From: Phycisphaerales bacterium
Lineage (GTDB): Bacteria > Planctomycetota > Phycisphaerae > Phycisphaerales > UBA1924
DNA: 64,000 bases
Assembly (NCBI GenBank): GCA_020831775.1
Contig: JAFIFZ010000028.1
Span: 1-64,000 of the forward strand
Direction: 5' to 3'
The notes below the pieces were generated by a model that saw nothing but the letters and a program-made list of their open reading frames with translations, was not told the DNA's origin and ran no database searches. The position numbers were made by a program, and so were the translations under genes. Every line of letters begins with the position of its first letter. Position 1 is the first letter of the stretch. Shown piece by piece: positions 43,877 through 50,902 of this stretch.

Positions 43877-44368
43877 ATGAACCCCAGGCTGCGAAACCCG
43901 GGCGTCGGGCTCTTGGCCCTCGGCCTGCTCTGGGTGACGCTGTACTGGGCCGCCTCGCCGAACGCGTCGAGGTCGCCGATCGACGAGTTCGACGATCACG
44001 GCCCGGTGCTGGTGCGTCAGACCGATCGCGAGCGGGCGCAGGAGCAGTCGCGCGAACGGCCCGAACGCCCACGAGAACATCACCAAGCGGAGCGATCGCC
44101 CGCGGCGCCCCCTCCCGTGGGCCACCAGCCCGGCGACGCGGGCTCTGAAGCAGCCGCGGAGGTCGCCGAGCCGGACCCGCCAGAGCCGGCAGAGCGGACC
44201 TATACGGTCCGCAGCGGCGATTCGCTCTCGGTCATCAGCCAGCGTGTCTACGGGAGCGCCCGCCACTGGCGCGTGCTTTACGAGGCCAACCGCGACCGCA
44301 TCCCCGATCCGGACCGATTGCGCGTGGGCGCAGAACTCCGCGTGCCCCCGCTCCCCGACGGGCGGTAG
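43877..44368 (+). CDS. LysM-domain protein, membrane-anchored
   Basis: A 163-residue protein. Residues about 8-26 form a hydrophobic anchor (VGLLALGLLWVTLYWA), followed by about 85 residues of charged Pro/Glu/Arg-rich linker. The C-terminal 50 residues are a LysM domain: TYTVRSGDSLSVISQRVYG, WRVLYEANRDRI and LRVGAELRVPP. LysM binds peptidoglycan or related GlcNAc polymers. The protein probably tethers the inner membrane to the cell wall. It lies 45 bases after secDF and may share its transcript. Confidence 0.85.
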   Translation: MNPRLRNPGVGLLALGLLWVTLYWAASPNASRSPIDEFDDHGPVLVRQTDRERAQEQSRERPERPREHHQAERSPAAPPPVGHQPGDAGSEAAAEVAEPDPPEPAERTYTVRSGDSLSVISQRVYGSARHWRVLYEANRDRIPDPDRLRVGAELRVPPLPDGR

Positions 44369-44377
44369 CTTCACTGC

Positions 44378-44383
44378 TACGCT
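44378..44383 (+). promoter_or_regulatory. TANNNT element directly upstream of the UDP-glucuronate decarboxylase gene
   Basis: TACGCT ends six bases before the GTG at 44390. No Shine-Dalgarno is seen. The sequence around it (CTACGCTTGG) closely matches the apgM upstream element (GTACGCTTGG). Confidence 0.5.
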
Positions 44384-44389
44384 TGGCCC

Positions 44390-45361
44390 GTGAAAGTCAA
44401 ACGCATTCTCGTTACCGGCGGCGCGGGCTTTTTGGGCTCGCACCTGTGCGACCGGCTCGTTGAGCAGGGGCACGATGTCATCTGCCTGGACAACTTCTTC
44501 ACCAGCCAGAAGTCGAATGTCACGCACCTCTTGGGCCTGCCGAACTTCGAGCTGTTGCGCCACGATGTGACGCACCCGATCTGGCTCGAGGTCGACCAGA
44601 TCTACAACCTCGCCTGCCCGGCCGCCCCGGGCCACTACCAGTACAACCCGATCAAGACGATGAAGACCTCGGTGATGGGGGCGATCAATGTGCTGGGCAT
44701 GGCCAAGAGGTGCCGCGCCCGCGTGCTGCAGGCCTCGACCAGCGAGATCTACGGCGACCCTGATGTGCACCCCCAGCCCGAGTCGTACCGGGGCAATGTC
44801 AACCCCATCGGCCCCCGCGCCTGCTACGACGAGGGCAAGCGTGCGGCCGAGACGCTCTTTTTCGACTACCACCGCGCCAACCGCGTCGACATCCGCGTCG
44901 TTCGCATCTTCAACACCTATGGGCCGCGCATGCACCCATTCGACGGACGCGTCGTCTCGAACTTCATCCGACAGGTGCTCGACGGGGAGCCGATCACGAT
45001 GTTCGGCGACGGGTCGCAGACCCGCTCGTTCTGCTTCGTCGACGATCTGGTCGAGGGGCTGATCCGGATGATGAACCTCGAAGACGGGTTCATCGGGCCT
45101 GTGAACCTGGGCAACCCCGACGAGTTCACCATCCGCGAGCTCGCCGAACTGACCTGCGAGATCTTGGGCAAGAAGGCCGATTTCGTCTTCAAGCCCCTGC
45201 CCGAGGACGACCCCAAGCAGCGCCGGCCGGACATCACGCTGGCGGGCAAGCATCTGGGGTGGAAGCCCCAAATCCCACTGCGCGAAGGGCTGCAGGCGAC
45301 CGTCGACTGGTTCAGGACGATCGACCAGGGCCAGTACCGGGCCCCGACGCCGAACTTCTAG
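44390..45361 (+). CDS. UDP-glucuronate decarboxylase (UDP-xylose synthase)
   Basis: A 323-residue short-chain dehydrogenase. [14 protein letters not shown] is the NAD loop, [15 protein letters not shown] the family marker, the catalytic residues are Ser in [10 protein letters not shown] and Tyr/Lys in YDEGKRAAE, and [15 protein letters not shown] with [11 protein letters not shown] complete the UXS pattern. It makes UDP-xylose from UDP-glucuronate for surface polysaccharides. The start is GTG with an adjacent -10-like element. It stands alone between the LysM gene and an aminotransferase operon. Confidence 0.93.
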   Translation: MKVKRILVTGGAGFLGSHLCDRLVEQGHDVICLDNFFTSQKSNVTHLLGLPNFELLRHDVTHPIWLEVDQIYNLACPAAPGHYQYNPIKTMKTSVMGAINVLGMAKRCRARVLQASTSEIYGDPDVHPQPESYRGNVNPIGPRACYDEGKRAAETLFFDYHRANRVDIRVVRIFNTYGPRMHPFDGRVVSNFIRQVLDGEPITMFGDGSQTRSFCFVDDLVEGLIRMMNLEDGFIGPVNLGNPDEFTIRELAELTCEILGKKADFVFKPLPEDDPKQRRPDITLAGKHLGWKPQIPLREGLQATVDWFRTIDQGQYRAPTPNF

Positions 45362-45422
45362 ACCCCGATCGAACTCCGATCGACGCCGCCGGGTTTCCCA
45401 AGACAGCCGGCCGCAGGTGCTG

Positions 45423-45428
45423 TATTCT
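45423..45428 (+). promoter_or_regulatory. TANNNT element directly upstream of the aminotransferase gene
   Basis: TATTCT ends six bases before the ATG at 45435. No Shine-Dalgarno is present. Confidence 0.5.
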
Positions 45429-45434
45429 GGGCCG

Positions 45435-46664
45435 ATGCAGGAAGCACATTCACCAAGCAGGGTCGCGTCACGCCTGGCGCCGTTCGGCACGACCATCTTC
45501 GCCGAGATGACGCGCCTGGCCGCGGAGCACAAGGCGATCAATCTCTCCCAGGGCTTCCCGGATTTCGATGGCCCCGGCTTCATCAAGGACGCGGCGGTCA
45601 AGGCGATCCGAGAAAAGCACAACCAGTACGCCAAGCCCACCGGCGAGCCCGATCTGGTCGAGGCTCTGGCGTCGTGGTGGGGGCAGGAGACGGGGCGCGA
45701 CCTCGACCCCTACGCCGAGATCACGGTCACCAGCGGCTGCACCGAGGCGCTCGCGGCGTCGTTCCTGGGCCTGATCGAGCCGGGCGACGAGGTGATCCTC
45801 TTCGAGCCGTTCTACGACTCGTACCGGGCGTGCTGCGCCCTTGCGGGGGCCAAGCCCCGGTTCGTCGCGCTGCGCCCGCCCGGGCCCGACGCGGGGCCGA
45901 CCGCCCAGTTCCGTTTCGACGAGGCGGAGCTGCGGGCGGCGTTCGGCCCGCGCACCAAGGCGATCCTGATCAACACGCCGCACAATCCGACGGGCAAGGT
46001 CTTCAGCCGCAAGGAGCTGGACCTGATCGCGTCGCTGTGCGTCGAGCACGACGCGATCGCGATCACCGACGAAGTGTACGAGCACCTGGTCTTCGAGCCG
46101 GACAAGTCGCACATCCGGATCGCGACGCTGCCCGGCATGGCCGAGCGGACGGTGACGCTCTCGAGCCTGGGCAAGACCTTCAGCTTCACGGGCTGGAAGA
46201 TCGGCTGGGCGATCGCGCCGCCCCACCTGACCGCGGGCGTGCGCTCGGCGCACCAGTTCCTGACCTTCGCGGTGGCGACGCCCCTGCAGCACGCCGCGGC
46301 CGAGGCGATCCGCAACGGCGCCGATTCGATCGCAGATCTGGTGGCGCAGCTCGCCGGGTCCAGGGCCTTTCTGGCCGACACGCTGCGCGACGCGGGGCTT
46401 CGGGTCTACTGGCCCGCGGGCGGGTACTTCATCATGGCCGACCACTCGGCGCTGGGGTTCGAGGACGATGTCGCCTTCTGCCGCTACCTGACCGAGGAGG
46501 TGAAGGTCGCGGCGATCCCGCCGAGTTCGTTTTACTCGCGGGCGGAGCTCGGGCGTTCGCTCGTGCGATTCGCGTTCTGCAAGAAGCTGTCGACGCTGGA
46601 GGAAGCGGCGCGCCGGCTCGGGGCCCTGGGGTCCGCCAGCCGCGCCGGGGCCGCGGCCAGATGA
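45435..46664 (+). CDS. Class I/II PLP-dependent aminotransferase
   Basis: A 409-residue enzyme. INLSQGFPDFDGP and YAKPTGEPDLVEALA are typical of the kynurenine/glutamine transaminase and methionine aminotransferase (YbdL) branch. The PLP Asn is in NTPHNPTGKVF, Asp/Tyr in ITDEVYEHLVF, Schiff-base Lys in SLGKTFSFTGWKIGW, and substrate Arg in SLVRFAFCK. It is followed by overlapping genes for a glycerate kinase and a flavin amine oxidase, which hints at an operon breaking down an amino acid or hydroxy acid such as serine, glycine or hydroxypyruvate precursors. The exact substrate is unknown. Confidence 0.9.
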   Translation: MQEAHSPSRVASRLAPFGTTIFAEMTRLAAEHKAINLSQGFPDFDGPGFIKDAAVKAIREKHNQYAKPTGEPDLVEALASWWGQETGRDLDPYAEITVTSGCTEALAASFLGLIEPGDEVILFEPFYDSYRACCALAGAKPRFVALRPPGPDAGPTAQFRFDEAELRAAFGPRTKAILINTPHNPTGKVFSRKELDLIASLCVEHDAIAITDEVYEHLVFEPDKSHIRIATLPGMAERTVTLSSLGKTFSFTGWKIGWAIAPPHLTAGVRSAHQFLTFAVATPLQHAAAEAIRNGADSIADLVAQLAGSRAFLADTLRDAGLRVYWPAGGYFIMADHSALGFEDDVAFCRYLTEEVKVAAIPPSSFYSRAELGRSLVRFAFCKKLSTLEEAARRLGALGSASRAGAAAR

Positions 46665-47965
46665 ACACAGACGAACGGCGCAAGCTCGCCCTGCGTCTGC
46701 ACCACCAGACGCTCGACGCGATGGACCCCGGCCGCGCTGCGCTGAAGCACTGGCCCGCGGACCTCGGCGACTCGGGGCGCGTCTTCGTGCTCGCGGTCGG
46801 CAAGGCGTCGCCCTCGATGGCGCGTGCGGCGTGCGAGCAACTCGGCTCGCCGGAGGGCCTGCTGATCGGGCCCGAGTCCTTGCTGGTCGCGGCGAACCTG
46901 CCCGCCACGCTCCGGCGCATCCCCGCCGACCACCCGACGCCCACGGAACGGAATCTCGACGCGTCGGACGCCGCAGCGCACGCGTTGTCGCGCCTTGGCG
47001 AGGGCGACACGCTCTTGCTGCTCCTCTCGGGGGGAGGGTCGGCGTACCTCGCGTCGCCAGCCAAGGGCGTGGCGCTTGCCGACCTTGCGATCACGACCGA
47101 ACGCCTGCTCCGCAGCGGCGCGACGATCGTCGAGCTCAACACCGTCCGCAAGCACATCGAACGCCTCAAGGGTGGGCGTCTGGCCTCGATCGCCCACCCC
47201 GCGCGCGTGATCGCGATGGTCGTCTGCGATGTGATCGGCGACCGGCTCGACACCGTCTCTTCCGGCCCGGCCTACCCCGACCCGACGACCTTCGCCGAAG
47301 CGCTCGACATCGTTCAAACACGCCTCGGCGACGCCTGCCCGGCTTCGGTGCTCGACCATCTCGAACGGGGCGCCGCCGGCGAACTGCCCGAAACGCCCAA
47401 GCCCGGGGATCCGGTGTTCGATCGCGTTTCGCACACGATCATCGCAAGCAACCGGCGGGCGGTCGAAGCCGCGACGGACGCCGCACGCAACGCGGGGCTG
47501 GGTGTTCACGCCATCAAAGAGCCGCTGTCTGGTGAAGCGTCCGAAGCCGCGGCGGCGTTTGTCCGCCGGGCCGCCGAACTCGCGTCGAAGCGGACCGAGC
47601 CCGTCGCGCTCATCGCCGGCGGGGAAACAACGGTGACGGTCGGGGAGCGGGGGGGCAAGGGCGGGCGCAACCAGGAGTTCGCCCTCGCCTGCGCCGCCGC
47701 GATGCCGAAGGGGGCACGCGTCACGATCGCCTCCCTCGGAACCGACGGGATCGACGGCCCGACCGACGCCGCGGGCGCCGTCGTCGACGAGACCACGATC
47801 GAGCGCGCCGTCAACGCCGGTTTCGATCCGGCCGCCACACTGGAGCGCCACGACAGCTATCCATTGCTCGACGCGATCGGCGACCTCGTCCGCACCGGCC
47901 CCAGCGGCAACAACATCAACGACCTTGTGATCGCGATCGCCCTCCCGCCGGAGCAAACCCAATGA
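46661..47965 (+). CDS. Glycerate 2-kinase (DUF4147/MOFRL family)
   Basis: A 434-residue kinase. VFVLAVGKASPSMARAA is the N-terminal block, LLLLSGGGSAYL and LNTVRKHIERLKGGRLA the DUF4147 catalytic region, SSGPAYPDPTTF the substrate loop, and LIAGGETTVTVG with GGKGGRNQEFALA and GTDGIDGPTDAAGAVVD the MOFRL domain. It phosphorylates glycerate to 2-phosphoglycerate, feeding enolase. The start overlaps the aminotransferase stop and the end overlaps the flavin oxidase start, both by ATGA, so translation is coupled throughout. Confidence 0.93.
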   Translation: MNTDERRKLALRLHHQTLDAMDPGRAALKHWPADLGDSGRVFVLAVGKASPSMARAACEQLGSPEGLLIGPESLLVAANLPATLRRIPADHPTPTERNLDASDAAAHALSRLGEGDTLLLLLSGGGSAYLASPAKGVALADLAITTERLLRSGATIVELNTVRKHIERLKGGRLASIAHPARVIAMVVCDVIGDRLDTVSSGPAYPDPTTFAEALDIVQTRLGDACPASVLDHLERGAAGELPETPKPGDPVFDRVSHTIIASNRRAVEAATDAARNAGLGVHAIKEPLSGEASEAAAAFVRRAAELASKRTEPVALIAGGETTVTVGERGGKGGRNQEFALACAAAMPKGARVTIASLGTDGIDGPTDAAGAVVDETTIERAVNAGFDPAATLERHDSYPLLDAIGDLVRTGPSGNNINDLVIAIALPPEQTQ

Positions 47966-49128
47966 CCGTCCCCTGGTGGAAGCAGCCCGGACGCGTCGAT
48001 CGCGTGCGCGCACAGGCGATCGTCGTCGGCGCTGGTGTTACGGGGCTCTCGGCGGCGATGCACATGGAACGCCGCGGCGTCAGGCCGATCGTGCTGGAGC
48101 GACAGCGCGTCGCATCCGGCGCGAGCGGCAGAAACGCGGGCTTTCTCATGCGGGGCGTCGCCGAGTCATACGCCGCGGCGTGCGACTCGTTGGGGCGCGA
48201 ACTGACCCAGCACGCATGGCGATTCACCGAAGACAACCTCCGCGCGCTGCGCGAGCTCGGCGTCGACCACACGCCCGGCTTCGGCGAGCGCCCCTCTTGC
48301 CTGCTGGCCCTCAACGACGCAGAGGCGCACGACCTGGAACGCTCCGCATCGCTCATGGCCGAAGACGGCTTCGAGTCCCCGTTCATCACCGAGGGCGACG
48401 ACGACGCGTGGAAGAACGCCTCGCCCCTCTGCGGGCTGGTGAACCCCGGCGACGCCGTCTGCGATCCGCAGGAAGTGATGGCGTTGCTCGCCTCCAAGCT
48501 CGATGCCGAGATCCGTCCCAACGCCGAAGTGACCGCGATCAACGCCTCGCCCGACCGTATCGAGGTCGTCACGCACGACGCGGTCTACGAGGCCGATCTG
48601 GTCCTGCTCTGCGTCAACGCGTGGGCGAGGACGCTCTCGCCGCAGCTCGCGAGGCTCGTCGAGCCCAACCGCGCGCAGATGCTCGCGCTCGACGCCCCGG
48701 GCGCGAAGCTCGACATGGCCTACTACGCCAACGAGGGCGGCGAGTACATCCGCGCCGGCGAGGGCGGCGTCGTGCTGGTGGGGGGGTGCCGCCGCTTCGA
48801 CGCCGAGGCCGAACGCACCCTCGCCGACGAAGCCACAGATCCGGTGCAGTCGGGCATCGAAGCGTTCGCCGAGCGCGTTCTCGGACGGCGCTACCCAGTC
48901 CTCCGGCGCTGGTCCGGGCCGATGGGGTTTTCGCCCGACGGCCTGCCGATCGTCGGACGACTCAGCGAGGTCGGCGGGCCCGACGCGCCCATCCATTTCT
49001 GCGGCGGTTTCACCGGGCACGGCATGTCGATGGGGCACCTCACCGCCCGCGACTGCGTCGAGCACGCCCTCGACGATCGCCCGACGCCCTGGACGATCTC
49101 CCGCTTTTCCGGACGCACAACCGGCTGA
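47962..49128 (+). CDS. FAD-dependent amine/amino-acid oxidoreductase (DAO family)
   Basis: A 388-residue flavoprotein. IVVGAGVTGLSAAMHMERRG is the dinucleotide-binding fold, VASGASGRNAGFL the second flavin motif, and FSPDGLPIVGRLSEV with FCGGFTGHGMSMGHL the C-terminal flavin-binding block of the glycine oxidase/sarcosine oxidase (DAO) family. With the preceding aminotransferase and glycerate kinase it could deaminate a small amino acid to a keto acid that becomes glycerate, though a reductase to glycerate is not in the operon. The start overlaps the kinase stop by ATGA. Confidence 0.88.
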   Translation: MTVPWWKQPGRVDRVRAQAIVVGAGVTGLSAAMHMERRGVRPIVLERQRVASGASGRNAGFLMRGVAESYAAACDSLGRELTQHAWRFTEDNLRALRELGVDHTPGFGERPSCLLALNDAEAHDLERSASLMAEDGFESPFITEGDDDAWKNASPLCGLVNPGDAVCDPQEVMALLASKLDAEIRPNAEVTAINASPDRIEVVTHDAVYEADLVLLCVNAWARTLSPQLARLVEPNRAQMLALDAPGAKLDMAYYANEGGEYIRAGEGGVVLVGGCRRFDAEAERTLADEATDPVQSGIEAFAERVLGRRYPVLRRWSGPMGFSPDGLPIVGRLSEVGGPDAPIHFCGGFTGHGMSMGHLTARDCVEHALDDRPTPWTISRFSGRTTG

Positions 49129-49178
49129 AACCTTTGGCTCAAAGCACGACGCGCCGTCCGCATGGGGCGAAGGCGTGG

Positions 49179-49184
49179 TACGCT
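49179..49184 (+). promoter_or_regulatory. Candidate -10 for the secreted nuclease-like gene
   Basis: TACGCT lies 47 bases before the ATG at 49232. A weak CGGAG at 49218-49222 may serve as ribosome-binding site. Confidence 0.35.
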
Positions 49185-49231
49185 TTCGCCCAGCGGGCGA
49201 TGGGGGCCCGCCGAACACGGAGCGCTGTTTC

Positions 49232-50725
49232 ATGCGTCTGACCGCCTGCCTGGTACTCCTGCTCGCATGCGCCGACCCCGCCTCCGCCCAGATCCGCGTG
49301 GCGACCTGGAACATCAGCTACTACGGCGGAGGCCGGATCAGCGACATCCACACCTCCATCTACGGGGAGTTCGAGGGCCGCTCGATGCGCCCCGACATCG
49401 TCGTGACGCAGGAGTTCTTCGGAACCGGGGCCGCGGTCAACGACTTCCTCTTCGCCCTCAACACCGCCCCCGGCTCGCCGGGCGACTGGGAGGCGGCGCC
49501 GTTCATGCAGAGCCGCGTCTCCAGCAACGCGGCGTTTTACCGCTCAAGCAAACTCGAGCTGCTCGGCTGGCATGTCGTCAGCGAGGGCAGCGTGCCGGGC
49601 CACCCGCGCGATGTGAACCGCTTCGATTTCCGGCCCGTCGGCTACGAGGCCCCCGAGACCGTCTTTGCGGTCTATGTCTCGCACATGAAAGCCGGCAGTT
49701 CGAGCACGGACCAGCATCGCCGCCTGGACGAGGCGATCCAGATCCGCGCCGATGTCGAGACGCTGCCCGAAGGCTGGTCGTTCATGCTCGGGGGAGACTT
49801 CAACATCCAGAGCTCGACGCAGACCGCCTACCAGCACCTCGTCGGCCCGAGCGTGCCCGCCGACATCCGCTTCCACGACCCGATCAAGACGCCCGGGCGC
49901 TGGAACAACAACGCCTCGTACCGCTTCGTCCACACCCAGGACCCCATCGGCCCCGGCGGCATGGACGACCGTTACGACCAGCTCCTCGTCTCAGGGTCGC
50001 TCATCGATCACGAGGGCCTGAGCTACATCGGTAACCCCGACATCCCCTACAGCACCACGACATGGGACGATCCGAACCACTCGTACCGCTCGTGGGGAAA
50101 CGACGGCAGCACCTACAAGCAGAACCTCCGCGTCGAGGGGAACGCGATGGTCGGCCCGGTGATCGCGCAGGCGCTGATCGACATGGCCGTGGGTGCGGGG
50201 CACTTGCCCGTCTTCCTCGACCTGCGCGTCCCCGCCAAGATCGACGCGGACGAGACCATCGACTTCGGTCGCGTCGCCCTCGGCTCGCCCGCGGAAATTG
50301 AACTGACCGTCGCGCACGCGGGCAATCTGGCGATCTGGATCGCCGCGGGCTTGGACGATCTGCGCTACACGTTCGACGCCCCGGCGGGGATCGTCGCGCC
50401 GTCCGATCCGTTCGAACTCGCCCCGGGCGCCGCCGCCCAGCACACGATCGCACTGGACACCTCAGAGCCCGGCGAGGTCGACACCACGCTGCTGATCCTC
50501 TCGGGCGATCCGGACAGACCCGCCCTGCCCGTCCGCGTGCTGGCGAGCATCGGCCCGGCCTGCATCGCCGACATGAACGGCGACGGGGTGGTCGACGCCG
50601 ATGATTTCTTCCTCTTCCTCACGCTCTTCGCAGCCGGCGACAGCAGGGCGGACATCAACGCCGACGGCGTGATCGACGCCGACGATTTCTTCGCCTTCCT
50701 CGCCGAGTTCGCCGCGGGCTGCTGA
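49232..50725 (+). CDS. Secreted endonuclease/exonuclease/phosphatase-fold protein with Gly-Cys dockerin-like tail
   Basis: A 497-residue exported protein with signal peptide ending ADPASAQ. Residues about 20-330 follow the EEP fold: IRVATWNISYYG, DIVVTQEF (metal Glu), YVSHMKAGSS, MLGGDFNIQSS and DDRYDQLLVSG. The usual final SDHxPV motif is altered to GAGHLPVFLDL. A beta domain (about 335-440, IDFGRVALGSPAEIELTV) resembles ASH/HYDIN-like modules. The end has two calcium-loop repeats, NGDGVVDADDFFLFL and NADGVIDADDFFAFL, and stops at AAGC. This tail is almost identical to that of the next gene and looks like an anchoring module. Confidence 0.85.
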   Translation: MRLTACLVLLLACADPASAQIRVATWNISYYGGGRISDIHTSIYGEFEGRSMRPDIVVTQEFFGTGAAVNDFLFALNTAPGSPGDWEAAPFMQSRVSSNAAFYRSSKLELLGWHVVSEGSVPGHPRDVNRFDFRPVGYEAPETVFAVYVSHMKAGSSSTDQHRRLDEAIQIRADVETLPEGWSFMLGGDFNIQSSTQTAYQHLVGPSVPADIRFHDPIKTPGRWNNNASYRFVHTQDPIGPGGMDDRYDQLLVSGSLIDHEGLSYIGNPDIPYSTTTWDDPNHSYRSWGNDGSTYKQNLRVEGNAMVGPVIAQALIDMAVGAGHLPVFLDLRVPAKIDADETIDFGRVALGSPAEIELTVAHAGNLAIWIAAGLDDLRYTFDAPAGIVAPSDPFELAPGAAAQHTIALDTSEPGEVDTTLLILSGDPDRPALPVRVLASIGPACIADMNGDGVVDADDFFLFLTLFAAGDSRADINADGVIDADDFFAFLAEFAAGC

Positions 50726-50902
50726 GCGGGCCAGAAGCTTTCGACGAGACTTTGCAGATTTCAGCTCCCTCGGCTGTCCGTTATATCCCCAAAACGCTGT
50801 TGCATCCGAGCCCTCGCTTCGGGTAGGGTGGTCTCATCCTTTCGGCGCGGGGGTGGGCCTCACAGCCCGCCGGTGCGGCGAGAACTCACCGGGAGGCGCT
50901 CC

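Noticed and set aside
40187-45640. 1817-codon open frame on the minus strand opposite secDF and neighbours
   Set aside because: It is antisense to well-recognised plus-strand genes (secDF, LysM, UDP-xylose synthase). High G+C at third positions suppresses stop codons in this antisense frame. The translation is Arg/Asp/His-rich with no recognisable domain.
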